Assembly: GCF_029867415.1 (NCBI RefSeq)
Contig: NC_081182.1
Location: forward strand, 18,139,983 to 18,203,982
DNA from: Vicia villosa
Taxonomy: Eukaryota > Streptophyta > Magnoliopsida > Fabales > Fabaceae
Length of the DNA stretch: 64,000 nt
Reading direction: 5' to 3'
Shown: in pieces, positions 11,549-22,866 of the stretch
Layout of the letters: each line of letters starts with the position of its first letter
Position numbering within the stretch: position 1 is the first letter of the stretch
Made by a program: the position numbers and the translations under genes
Notes under the pieces: generated by a model
Seen by the model: the letters and a program-made list of their open reading frames with translations, nothing else
The model's database searches: none
Told to the model about the DNA's origin: nothing

Positions 11549-13745
11549 AACTCTCCCCAACTTAAAACTTTGTTTGTCCTCAAACAATGTCAAATAAATC
11601 AAAGAATCAAAAGTAATAAACCAAAGAATTGTGAATCAACAAGTTTTGAAAACCAAAAACAAATGTATGGCTCAATACAAAAACGTATAAACAAAGTAAG
11701 TACTTACCACTATCCTACAACGACAACATGTAAACGAAACGAATCCTAAGCACAAAAAGCATACAAAACATTCTAGCACAATACATGCTCACATCATGAA
11801 TCACACCTAGCAAAATTTTATCAATGGATGAAGAACACACAAAGGTGAGGGACTTTTAACACTCATCCAACAATCTTGCAAACAAAAGATTAAATTATGC
11901 ATTCATCCAAAAATCACATTGAAGATACAAAAGCAAGAATCACAAGGACTTTTCAAGGTTGTAATGTGGCTTGGTTAACAAACAAGGGATATGTCCTAAG
12001 GCTAATCGAAACAAAAACTTGCCTAAACCTAAGGGAGTGATCAATCCACCAAAGATTCAAACAACACAATTCCGATCAAACTTCTTCCTTAACCACAAGT
12101 TTCTCAAACCAATCACAATACTTATTAGCACAATTATTTGCTTCTCTTTTCTTTTTATTTTTCAAAACTTTTTCACATTTTTTCTTTTGTTTTCTTTTCA
12201 CATTTTTTTCTTTTTCACATTTTTTTTCTTTTTCTTTCTTTTCAACCTCATAGCAACAACCACATGAGTAGCAACCATTTCTCTCCCCAACTTGAATTCA
12301 ACCACATCATCATGTGAATACTCCCTACTTTCTAAGGCAGTGTAAAAATTCATACCAAAAATCATGGTTGAGGATTCAAGAAAACAAAGAATCAATCATC
12401 CATGCAAAAATGAGAACTAAACACTCAAAGATAAGCATTTAGCAAAAACAACATGGACATTGAAAAAAAAACTCAAAAGGGTTAACAAATGATCACACAC
12501 TCACAAGGTGAATTGACTATTTGGTTTTGGTAGTTGTGCTCAAAATGAAACAAAATGCCTTGATCCTTTTCATGCTTTCACAAAATCAACATAAACAAAA
12601 GATTAAGCATAATAAAATCCAGTTAAAACAAAGATTGTGGCCTCCAGCATATGTAAATAATGGAAAGCTTTCTCACATTTATGGTTTGGGAACTAAAGTG
12701 ATTCAATCAACAAGCAAGTAATGCAAAAGAATGAATGGTATGGTAATTGTACAAATGAAAAGTTTCCTAAACATGCTATGCTATAGAAAGCGATAAATGA
12801 GTACCTTGAATGATACACTTCAAAAACAATATCCTACCATACATACGCAAGTTGAAACACTCAAGCTTTGGAAAATCACCTAAAAAATCTTCGAGTCACC
12901 GAACAAAATTTGAGTACAAACAACCAATAAAAGAATTAGAAAAATAAAACTAGTATATATTACTAATTAGCCTTGGTGAGAGTGGGAAAAAGGAGTGAAC
13001 CAAGTGGAATAGGAACCCCACTGGTATAATGCAGAAAAACAAAATTCTGCTATGCTCGCTTAGCGAGCTCTGCTCCGCTTAGCGGACATAGCAGAAACCA
13101 GAAAAATCAGAACAGGATCTGTTGTTCCAATCACTTACCACTTCACCTAAATAACTCATAAACAGAAATATAAACAATATTTACAACCATTGGGGTGCCT
13201 CCCAACAAGCGCTTGTTTTACGTCGTTAGCTCGACGCCTTTATTGTTTCGGTGTTTGGAAATTAGCCTCCTCTCGTCATGCCATGGTGATGTCTCACCGC
13301 ACAAGCCTAAAGAAAGTTTCCTAACCAACCACTCAACAAATGTTACTGGTACAAATATATACAATGATTAAACGAACATAAAGGAAAACACAAGTATACA
13401 AATATGTACATGAACAAACACATATATACAAACATGAAACACTTATAACTATTAACATACACAAAGAGAAAGTTGGTGAATGTTGGATGCACGAGTTGAA
13501 AAGTGAAGATTTGTAAGTAAAGAGCTAATCCGAGATCAACATGTTTCACCAACATTCACCAACAAAAGTATACTTGTATGTAACATATACAAGTAAAACT
13601 ATATGGTGAACATAAACAAGCAAACATGTACAAGTAAGTATATATATACAAGTGAAACTATACAATATATATGATATATACAAAGCTCAAAACCACGAAA
13701 ACTATTGCGATGCAATCACAACCATCCCCGGCAACGGCGCCATTT
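11549..13745 (-). other. Interior of element A, no coding capacity
   Basis: Holds the PPT, a pyrimidine tract (about 12130-12245), TACAAGT-like short repeats (13570-13680), a 15-bp inverted repeat (13472-13486 / 13549-13563), CGCTTAGCG quasi-palindromes (13054-13068, 13074-13086) and the PBS. Small ORFs here lack domain sense. Confidence 0.7.
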
Positions 13746-15034
13746 TGTTGAATGCAGTATAGGGCAAGCAACGAAAAAAGATTTGGAAATATTGATCCGG
13801 GATTTATCGTCCTCAGAGATGGAGAGATGCCATTCAACAGTTTCTACGGTTTCGAGCTTGGGTTTGAATGAGCAAAAAGTAAACAAAGATATAGACAGGA
13901 AAAGAATAAACACATTCTTAGAAGAGAAATAACTTATCAGGAATGTAAATATATTCACTCTTCACAAACATACACTTACCAACCCGTTATACTCAACCCA
14001 CGATACTCATATATGTTATCACGTATCTCTCACATAAGCGTCCATCTCTGGAGCAGAAACGAGATCATCTCACAACTAAGGTTATCTCTAACGCGAAGTT
14101 GCGAGAACATCCGTATTCTCGCGTCGGCGATCTCTCGCGCGCCGCTCAAACACGAAAGCATTAAGTACAGATACCCACAGTGAATGTTAGCTCTAAATCT
14201 ATCTCTAGATTTCAGAAACTAACAGATAATCATCCTCGATAAGAATTCAAGAAGTTTATCTCTAAAGCACCCCAAATCCCCAGCATAGAGCAAAAATCCA
14301 GAATAATATCAACACAGATTCGTAAAGCAAGTTAAACATAACATTATAATCGGTAAATATACATAAGATTCAAGTAAATATACAAACAAACCCAACACAA
14401 AAGAAATACACAAAGAATAGAAGAGATAAACCAAACATCTCACGGGTTGTCAGCTCCGATTGATGAGAAATACACCTCCGATCTTCCAAGTGCATGACCC
14501 GGTGTTGTTTTCTAAGCTAATCCTAATCTAAGAATGAAAATGATGGAGTTGGAACCAAAAACTCTCCAAAACCATACCCTAGAAATGTTACAAATGAAGA
14601 AATATAAACACAATTTCTACTACGGCCGCTTAGCGGCCAAACCTCGCTGATAGGACTACACGTATTACAAAAATATCTAGAACAGTAAACAGGGCTCCGC
14701 TTAGCGGCCAGAGCTGCCGCTTAGCGGCCAGGAAAATGGGTTCTCCACTAGAAAGCGCGCTTACACGCCGCTGAGCGGCCCTTGCTGCACACAACTTCTT
14801 CCTTTGGCCTCCAAACTTGCTCCAAAATGCCTTTTAACCTCCTAATACTTCCCACAATGCATAAAACCTACAAAAAAACATAAGAAAAGCTTATAAATAC
14901 TATATAAAACAAATGAAAACTAAAGTATTTGAATATATACACAAAAGTGGGGATTTTATTACAAAATTAGAATGAATAGAATCGATAAGTGCCACAATTA
15001 TATACTCAAAATAACAACATTTTGGCACTTATCA
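13746..15034 (-). repeat. 5' LTR of element A (complete, 1289 bp)
   Basis: On the minus strand it starts with GATAAGTGCCAAAATG-like sequence and ends CATTCAACA next to the PBS. It includes GCGCGCCGC-rich sequence near 14140 and GGCCGCTTAGCGGCC near 14624. Confidence 0.85.
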
Positions 15035-15920
15035 CACATTAATCTTTTTGACCAATTCTTTTTTTCTTCTCAACTTTAGTTTTCAAACCAACTCAAAATG
15101 CAATAATGCTCCCTATAGGGAAAAAAAGGGTAAAATTGCAACCAAATTGGTTGAAGATTCAATATGAAACAAAAATTTAAGATTCATTCATTCACTAAAT
15201 TGTTGCAATTCGAATGAATCCTAAAATATGCTCAAAGGGGTTGACTAAGGATCACTCTTCACAAGGTTAGTTGAATCAACTTTTTGGCCAAGTGGTTTTT
15301 CTCAAAAACACACAATGCCTCTATCACGTTCACAATTTTCACAAAACGGATCAATGCATGATTTAGCATGATAAGAATGAGTTAAAATAAAGTTCGGTCT
15401 CCCGGATTTAGTGCACAATGGAAGGTTACCTCACAATTGGTTAAGTTCTACTTTGATTCAAAATTAACATGTATCTCAAGGAATCTATGCTATGAAATTC
15501 GCACCAACCAACATTTTATTCATGCTATGTCTAGAATTCGGTAAAAATGTACCTTGAAGTGGTGAATACCAATCTTATCATCACCATCCGAATTGCCTTT
15601 CACATCATTCTTGCAATTGTCACTTTGCTTCTTCAAGCTTCACTTAATGAATAAAAAGAATTAAACAAATTTTTTAAAAAGTGGAGTAACAAAATTTGCA
15701 TAAAACTCATACTTTTAATCCATACAATTAAACCACAAACATGCAATTAATCTCAAACTAAGTTCAACAAAAGTGCAACATAAACATAAAACCAAAAACA
15801 AAAGTACTAACAATAAAAAAAAACTAAACTAACCTGCACTTCCCAACTCTCTTCAACTCTCCTCATCATCTCCACCTCCCACCGGTTCTACGGCTTCTTC
15901 CATCTCTTCATCCACATTTG
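15035..15920 (-). mobile_element. Element C, 3' part: Athila-like internal region
   Basis: On the minus strand, 15915-15853 encodes the last about 20 codons (acidic, Glu/Asp-rich, then TGA) of the ORF broken by element B, followed by about 820 bp of A/T-rich non-coding sequence resembling the same region of element A (compare 15230-15330 with 12470-12560). Element A begins directly at 15034, so the rest of C lies left of A. Confidence 0.75.
15916..15920. other. Target-site duplication of element B (left)
   Basis: ATTTG here is repeated at 21270-21274, directly outside the two LTRs of B. Confidence 0.95.
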
Positions 15921-17092
15921 TGTTAGGAGTAAATTAATGGTAAATTCATGTGTTAATATAAGTGATTTCTTCTCTAAAACTGATGCAACTTGGGATAAAT
16001 CCATAGGTTTTTGTTAAGAATTGAACTGAACAAGTTTAGTTCGTGCGTAAAGCAAATCAAATCACTTGTGAGTGTTATTGTTGCAGGTTTAGAGCCGAAT
16101 TGAAACTTGAGAAGAACATGAGGAGGAAAGAAAGCTGGAAGTCTCAAAGGCAGAAGAAAAAGATGGAAAGTGCAAAGGGCGCGCCGCGAGAGTTCCTAGG
16201 GCGCGCCGCGAAATTATCTCTGTTTTGAAGCGCGCCGCGCCAGTCCGATGCCGCGCCGCGGCCTCGGCGTTAAAAGCCCAAAACTTCTATTAAAAAGCCC
16301 TAGCTTCCAAGAGAAAAGCAGAACTTTGTGGTGAGCGAAATTAGGAGAGCATTCTGAGTTTGCAGTCAAGAACAACAATTGAAGGCCAATTCTTTACCAA
16401 TCGAAGACATTCCATTGATGAAGATGAATCCCTCCATTAATTCTTGTGTGTTCTTCATGTCTATGGAGAGCTAAATTCCTCTTGTTGAATCTAAGGTAGT
16501 AGTTAACCTATGAATATACAATACCATTAATTAATTCCTGTGAACAATTGTTTGAATTCATTATCAATAAGAAATCTTGTTTTTATTCTTAAATTATCGT
16601 TGAATCTTTGATCGAAAGAAAGGATTTAACTTTTGCCCTAGGTTACTATATTGATTCAATTGCAATTTGCAGAGATGGAATTGTAATTGGGTTTTCATAA
16701 TTATCGTTCTTAATTACTATTATCGTTATTGATATTTGGAGAGATCGAATCTCATACCGGTAAAAGTTATCTAATTTGATTTGCAGACATGGAATCTTAT
16801 TTGAGGATAAGTGAAGATAATGATTCAAAAGATTGTTCAATTGTGAATTAATTGATAATTGTATAGGAATAGGTTGATGAACCCTAAGGTTCAACATATT
16901 TCTCTAATCGTTAACAACAGTTCATTACTCGCTTTTAATTTATTGTTTACTTTTGATATTATTAGAATCATAAAACAAACCAACTCAATTTTCCCAACTC
17001 AAAATAAACAACTATAGAACGGCAGTGATATTAACCAATCCCTGTGGATACGATATATTACCGAAAATATTTACCCACAAATACTTTCAACA
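15921..17092 (+). repeat. 5' LTR of element B
   Basis: Starts TGTTAGGAG, ends TTTCAACA. Contains a strongly GC-rich island (16178-16268) with four GCGCGCCGCG-like cores at 16179, 16201, 16230 and 16251 in otherwise AT-rich DNA. Confidence 0.95.
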
Positions 17093-17095
17093 AAT

Positions 17096-17113
17096 TGGCG
17101 CCGTTGCCGGGGA
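17096..17113 (+). other. PBS of element B, Athila type
   Basis: TGGCGCCGTTGCCGGGGA three bases after the LTR; this PBS, matching tRNA-Asp, is the one described for Athila elements. Confidence 0.85.
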
Positions 17114-17405
17114 TTGGTGTCAATATTGCACGCATTGCAATAGTCATATTATTTTGAGTTATTTGCTAAATTTTAGATTTTTTTGTTTAGTTACTTAATT
17201 TTAGATTTTTTGTTTAGTTGCTTAATTTTAGATTTTTTTTGTTTAGTTCCTAAATTTTAGATTTTTAGTTTAGCTCCTTTATTTTAGATTTTTAGTTAAT
17301 TACTTTATTTTAGATTCTGTTATTGTAATAGTCTTTTAATTTTGATTTTTTTATATAAATTTTTTTTTTCTTGTTATTTCACTTGTTTGCTAGTTTTGTA
17401 GATGT

Positions 17406-18467
17406 TTGTTTGTCGGAATGTTCGACCCAAATATAAATGACGCGATTCATGCTCAAAACGAGATCTGTTTTCAACAAATGGAGTATCTCTTTCAAAGTGT
17501 GTCCCAGTTCACACCTCAAGTTAGTGAGTTTCATGATATCGGATGGGGCATACCGGAAGATGCGATGGAGTATCATATGGCTAACCATGAATACCAACCA
17601 CAAGGGTTTTCACACTATAATCAAGGTTATCAAAGAGGACCCACTGAGTTAGAGGAAACCATGAATCAATTCATGCAATTCTCTTTAGCCATTCAACAAA
17701 ACCGGGAAACGCAAGATGTTCAACTTACCAAATTCTTCACCGAGCAAAACGTAAGTCAAGTCTCAACCTTTCAAAACCCTATGACTTGTGTAGAAACCTG
17801 CAATGCTACTTCTATAAGGAGTGTAAAAGTGATTGATGAGGAAGTTGAAAACAGTGATGATGACGAGGAAGATGTTGTTGAAAAGGATAATATAGAGCAT
17901 GTAAACATCAAGAAAAATATAGAAAGTGAGTATGAGCTCTCAATAAAGCTACCTTATCCAAGACCTCCAAAAAAAGGAGATGATGTGTTTGTCGAAGGAA
18001 CAAAAAAGAAGGATATAATCAAAGAAGTCGTGAATGAGTTAGAAACTTCAAAAGTTGAAACTTTTTCAAAAGAGAATATGGTGGACTTAGAGTTAAAGAA
18101 GAGTAGTAATGCAAAGGAGCATAAACTCTCATTGGAATTACTTCCTCCACAAGTTCCTAATAAAGAAGGGAAGGAGAGTCATTGCTTTCGACCAATGGAA
18201 ATGTTTAGCCGTTTGCAAATCACCATCCCATTTTTAGAAGGTTTAAAGTTAAAGCCAACATTTGTCAAGGATAGGTTCTCACCGACAAAAAAATTAACGG
18301 ATAAGGAGGTTATCTCTCTTGATGAGATGACAAAACAAATGAAGGAAGAGAGATCGCGAGTTGAAGTGGTAAGAATTAAGGATGAAGAAACCAAACAAGC
18401 AAACTTTAAATACTTTTGGGGTTTCACATTGGTAAGAAAAGTACCAAGGAAAAAAGACAATGGTTGA
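17406..18467 (+). CDS. Residual gag/pol-derived ORF of element B
   Basis: A 353-codon frame starting 310 bp after the PBS. Residues 1-115 are Q/M/F-rich, hydrophilic and gag-like. About 125-175 is strongly acidic (a DDDEED cluster), then a short LPYPRPPKKGD-like stretch that resembles the conserved LPFPQR.K segment after gag in Athila polyproteins, then Lys/Glu-rich sequence to the stop. No zinc knuckle, DTG/DSG protease or RT motif is present. It looks like fused ends of a deleted gag-pol that stayed open, which hints that the product may still be used by the non-autonomous family. Function unknown. Confidence 0.65.
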   Translation: MFVGMFDPNINDAIHAQNEICFQQMEYLFQSVSQFTPQVSEFHDIGWGIPEDAMEYHMANHEYQPQGFSHYNQGYQRGPTELEETMNQFMQFSLAIQQNRETQDVQLTKFFTEQNVSQVSTFQNPMTCVETCNATSIRSVKVIDEEVENSDDDEEDVVEKDNIEHVNIKKNIESEYELSIKLPYPRPPKKGDDVFVEGTKKKDIIKEVVNELETSKVETFSKENMVDLELKKSSNAKEHKLSLELLPPQVPNKEGKESHCFRPMEMFSRLQITIPFLEGLKLKPTFVKDRFSPTKKLTDKEVISLDEMTKQMKEERSRVEVVRIKDEETKQANFKYFWGFTLVRKVPRKKDNG

Positions 18468-20097
18468 TGATTCAACCATGAACCGTCAAGCCATGTGACG
18501 TTAAATGAGGCACTTCGTGGGAGGTAACCCACACTTCTAATGTTTTATTTTGTTTTGTTTATTTTTATTTCAGGAAATAATAAGGGGACCTTTCTGGTGA
18601 AAGCTAGGAAGAATCAATTGATATGGCAATACCCCTTGTGAGTCAACCCTCTCGGGCTTGTTCTGAAACATTGAGGTCAATGTTTAGTTCAAGTTTGGGG
18701 GTGGATTTACTCTTTTGCATTTTTCAATTTTATGCTTTTATGTTTGTTATTTGTCCCCAGTTTAGAATGAGTAGTCCCACAGCATAATGAAAATCTCAAG
18801 CAAAGCACCAACAATGAAGCAACATGCATGAAAGTGGTAGTGAGTGAAGTGAAAATTTTTGAAATTTTTTAGTTCGCCTACTTTTTCAATAAAGTAACAA
18901 AGCAGGTATGACTTTTCGAACTCAAACTCCTAGTGTGTGCATGAAACATAGGTTGTTAGTAAATGTCGACAGTAGTTCTTTATGGTACTCAATTTTTGAT
19001 TGGATCAGTTTAGCCTTAACCATTGTGAGGAAAGCTTTCCATTGTTTACTATATGCAGGAGACCATCAATTGTTTTGACTTGTTTGTATCATGCTAAACC
19101 GATTGTTGCATCGTTTGTGGAAATCTGTGAAAGTGATTTAGGCAATTGTTTGAATCTGAGAGTTCTTTTAGCCTATTCTAATGTACAACTTATTTGCTTC
19201 TGTGAGAGTGTGATCCTTTGCTAACCATTCTTTGAGCCTGAGGTCAAGATAAGCATCATAATATGCACTAAGGAAAATACCTGGTGAGTTTTGATCTCAA
19301 TAAAAATTTTTGTTTTGGACCATCAACCATAAAATTTGGTGATGTGTTTTTCTCTTTGACCTATTTTAGAAAGTAGGGGAGCATTCATATAATCTAAATA
19401 CAGGTTGATCTCCAAGTTGGGGAGAGTCACATTCAAAAGAAGAGTAAGTACATGTGGAAATTGGTGAAAGATTAAAGAATTCGTAGCTTGAGAAAAAAAA
19501 AATTGTTATGAAAAAAGAACTGCGTTTGAATATAACGGTTGTTGAAAAAAAAAAGTGAAAAAGAAAAACCAAGCTACGAATGGAAAAAAGATGAACGGAT
19601 GAGAGAATTAAAGTTATAGAGAAGAAGGAATGAGTTATGATTTGGATGCTTCCCTAGATTAGGAACAACCCTTGATTATCTTCTTTTCTTTGAATCTAAA
19701 CCGCATTACAACCCTAGAAAGACCTTCTGATTCTCAGATTCCACAGTACTTGATGCTAGCAATTTGGTGAACGTATGATATGGATCTTTGTTGATTTAAT
19801 TGTTTGGATGAGTGTTTAACCCCTCTTTTATTCATCATACTTTTTGATGAGAGTGATTAGTGCTGATTCAATTACAATTGTGTAGTGTCTTGAACTTCTG
19901 GAGGTAATTTGCTTTCAAAGTTTGTTTCATGTGTATATTCTGAGTTTGCAGGTAGAAGAGGAGTATTTGACTTAGTTATTGGATTGAACCACTTGAGAAA
20001 ACCTTTTTGAAAAACTTGTTGCTTGATTGTCGGTAAACTTTGCTGGAGGTAAGTAATTTTGTTTAGGGACAAACAAAACTCTAAGTTGGGGAGAGTT
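18468..20097 (+). other. 3' interior of element B, non-coding, ending in PPT
   Basis: Athila-type GGGAGGTAACCCAC motif near 18519, an A-rich block (19480-19580) and the PPT before 20098. No supported gene. Confidence 0.75.
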
Positions 20098-21269
20098 TGT
20101 TAGGAGTAAATTAATGGTAAATTCATGTGTTAATATAAGTGATTTCTTCTCTAAAACTGATGCAACTTGGGATAAATCCATATGTTTTTGTTAAGAATTG
20201 AACTGAACAAGTTTAGTTCGTGCGTAAAGCAAATCAAATCACTTGTGAGTGTTATTGTTGCAGGTTTAGAGCCGAATTGAAACTTGAGAAGAACATGAGG
20301 AGGAAAGAAAGTTGGAAGTCTCAAAGGCAGAAGAAAAAGATGGAAAGTGCAAAGGGCGCGCCGCGAGAGTTCCTAGGGCGCGCCGCGAAATTATCTCTGT
20401 TTTGAAGCGCGCCGCGCCAGTCCGATGCCGCGCCGCGGCCTCGGCGTTAAAAGCCCAAAACTTCTATTAAAAAGCCCTAGCTTCCAAGAGAAAAGCAGAA
20501 CTTTGTGGTGAGCGAAATTAGGAGAGCATTCTGAGTTTGCAGTCAAGAACAACAATTGAAGGCCAATTCTTTACCAATCGAAGACATTCCATTGATGAAG
20601 ATGAATCCCTCCATTAATTCTTGTGTGTTCTTCATGTCTATGGAGAGCTAAATTCCTCTTGTTGAATCTAAGGTAGTAGTTAACCTATGAATATACAATA
20701 CCATTAATTAATTCCTGTGAACAACTGTTTGAATTCATTATCAATAAGAAATCTTGTTTTTATTCTTAAATTATCGTTGAATCTTTGATCGAAAGAAAGG
20801 ATTTAACTTTTGCCCTAGGTTACTATATTGATTCAATTGCAATTTGCAGAGATGGAATTGTAATTGGGTTTTCATAATTATCGTTCTTAATTACTATTAT
20901 CGTTATTGATATTTGGAGAGATCGAATCTCATACCGGTAAAAGTTATCTAATTTGATTTGCAGACATGGAATCTTATTTGAGGATAAGTGAAGATAATGA
21001 TTCAAAAGATTGTTCAATTGTGAATTAATTGATAATTGTATAGGAATAGGTTGATGAACCCTAAGGTTCAACATATTTCTCTAATCGTTAACAACAGTTC
21101 ATTACTCGCTTTTAATTTATTGTTTACTTTTGATATTATTAGAATCATAAAACAAACCAACTCAATTTTCCCAACTCAAAATAAACAACTATAGAACGAC
21201 AGTGATATTAACCAATCCCTGTGGATACGATATATTACCGAAAATATTTACCCACAAATACTTTCAACA
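20098..21269 (+). repeat. 3' LTR of element B
   Basis: Copy of 15921-17092; substitutions seen near 20182, 20312, 20725 and 21198. GC island at 20355-20445. ATTTG target duplication follows at 21270-21274. Confidence 0.95.
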
Positions 21270-21274
21270 ATTTG

Positions 21275-22429
21275 CAGCACCACTCGCTTGGCCACTGCCT
21301 CCTGCACCCCCCATAAAATTTGGCCTAACCTCAGGCCAATTAGCATAAGCAAGGTAGTCCGCCTGAGTGGGGAAAGTGCGAGCATCCGGCGCCAAAAAGG
21401 TATTTTGGAATTGTTGCTGCATGGCATCAAAAAGGAATGTTTGAGACCTCCTCGAGGCCTCAAAGTTTTCGCAACAATAGTTCGCAAACTCCATCTGGTT
21501 AAAAGTTGGAGCACGACGAGCTCGAGGTCTGGATGAAAAAGTAACGGCTCCTTCAGCTTTACTCAATGGTACCTCACAGAACCTGTTCATAGAATAGTCA
21601 TTAATAACAGAGGTGATAGTGAAGTGCAGTTCACCCGGGATCTCCACGGTAGCTTTCTGACATAATCCCATAATCATCCCCGGGTAAATGAGATTCCCGG
21701 CCTTTCCACCGTGCCTTGTGCCACTCGTAGCTACCTTCCTCATTTCATTTGCAATGATAGAAGCTACATCCATCGATTTTCCCTCCAAAATATATGACAA
21801 CAAATAACCTACTTCAAGTGGGACGGTTGTGGTATGGGAACGCGGCCTAATGTTGTTCAGAAGAAGCACTAAGGCAGCTCGAGCCGTCAAATTAAAATCT
21901 TCTCTCCTCCAATTTTTAGCCATCCCTTGCTCATTCAACATATAACTTCTACCCGCAATGCAGAGCTTACTGCTCACCCAATCATAATCCCAATTTCCCT
22001 CATCATTCTTCATGCGATAGGCGCATTTTCTCCTTCTCTCAAAGTAAGAGGATTGCCCAAGAAATTGTTAATTGCATCTCGGTGAAAAACTAGGACTTTT
22101 CCTCTCACTTTGGTCCTATAATGGTACTCTCTTCCCTCTTCCACATGTATGGCATTGGCGTAAAATTCACACACAATATCATAGTTGATCTCTATCTCAG
22201 GCTCACACAACTTCTGCCACTTCCTATCCTCAATGATTTTTACAATTTTTGCATACTTGCCAATAGGAACAAAATGAACAAGTCTCTCAGCCACAATCGT
22301 CCTCTTGACGAGTGCATCATACCGTGCCTCACACTCGTCACTAATGAATTTCCTCACGCTTCGAGTAGGACCGGCACTAACTGACTTGGAGCGCTTAGAA
22401 ATCTGCAAAAGAGTACACACAAACAACAC
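21275..22429 (-). pseudogene. Athila-associated 'putative plant transposon protein' ORF of element C, broken
   Basis: Two minus-strand frames, 22429-22010 (139 codons) and 22013-21275 (249 codons), overlap at ATGA and are offset by one frameshift. Together they form a protein of the plant family often annotated 'putative plant transposon protein' and found after pol in Athila-like elements of legumes. Recognisable blocks are FYANA..EEGREYHYRTKVRGK in the first frame and LCIAGRSYMLNEQGMAKNW, LLLNNIRPRSHT.TVPLEVGYLLSYIL in the second. The biochemical role is unknown. Element B interrupts the 3' end: the same frame resumes at 15915 after the ATTTG duplication and ends at a TGA (15855-15853). Confidence 0.8.
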
Positions 22430-22860
22430 AAGCGGCCATCTCTATTAGTACAGGAAAACAGAACAACTTGGCTGGATTTTTCTGGGTTCGCAGCGCGAAC
22501 CAGCTGGACGCGGCGTAAATTGATTGAATTCCATGTCCTTTGCTTAATTTCCATGCCTTTCCTTGAATTGTCTTGCTTGACTTAGCTTGATCATTCATCC
22601 AACAACTCTTGATATTAAATTTCTACAAAACTAACAAACAAATTGAAATAACTACTCAATTGAAATAAAAGCAAGAATAATTGCATATTTGTACATTGTG
22701 TGATTAAAAAAATGTAAATTAAATGAAAATTGGTTAAAGGGACCAATAAAAATGTATGAAATTCAATACTATTTGGTCCCTAACACCCGTAAGATTCTCA
22801 TGAGTTATAAATACTTTGTTGTTAGATACTGATTTAAATTTCATGTAGTGTTAGACATAC
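22430..22860 (-). other. 5' remainder of element C
   Basis: Upstream of the ORF on the minus strand. GCGCGAACC and GACGCGGCG patches at 22490-22515 echo the GC island of element B's LTR. A GGGACCAATA / TATTTGGTCCC inverted pair (about 22739 and 22786) may mark a boundary. No LTR border could be proved. Confidence 0.4.
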
Positions 22861-22866
22861 TTAAAT

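Larger units (their letters stand above)
11092..15034 (-). mobile_element. Element A: non-coding Athila-like LTR retrotransposon, split by Ogre
   Basis: Read on the minus strand: 5' LTR 13746-15034, PBS about 13722-13742 (complement of TGGCGCCGTTGCCGGGGA, as in Athila, tRNA-Asp type), a 2.2-kb interior without coding capacity, a polypurine tract (complement of AACTCTCCCCAACTT, 11549-11563) and a 3' LTR of which 457 bp (11092-11548) remain before the Ogre insertion. LTR overlap differs at 10 of 457 positions. Near 13189 is a GGGAGGCACCCC-type motif (minus) characteristic of the segment after pol in Athila elements. Confidence 0.85.
15921..21269 (+). mobile_element. Element B: young non-autonomous Athila-like retrotransposon
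   Basis: LTRs at 15921-17092 and 20098-21269 (1172 bp, offset 4177, no indels, four substitutions seen), ATTTG target duplication, PBS TGGCGCCGTTGCCGGGGA at 17096-17113, one 353-codon ORF, and PPT AAGTTGGGGAGAG at about 20083-20095. The 3-kb interior lacks protease, RT and integrase. The post-ORF GGGAGGTAACCCAC motif (about 18519) is Athila-like. Very similar LTRs show recent movement, which must have used enzymes supplied in trans. Confidence 0.93.
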
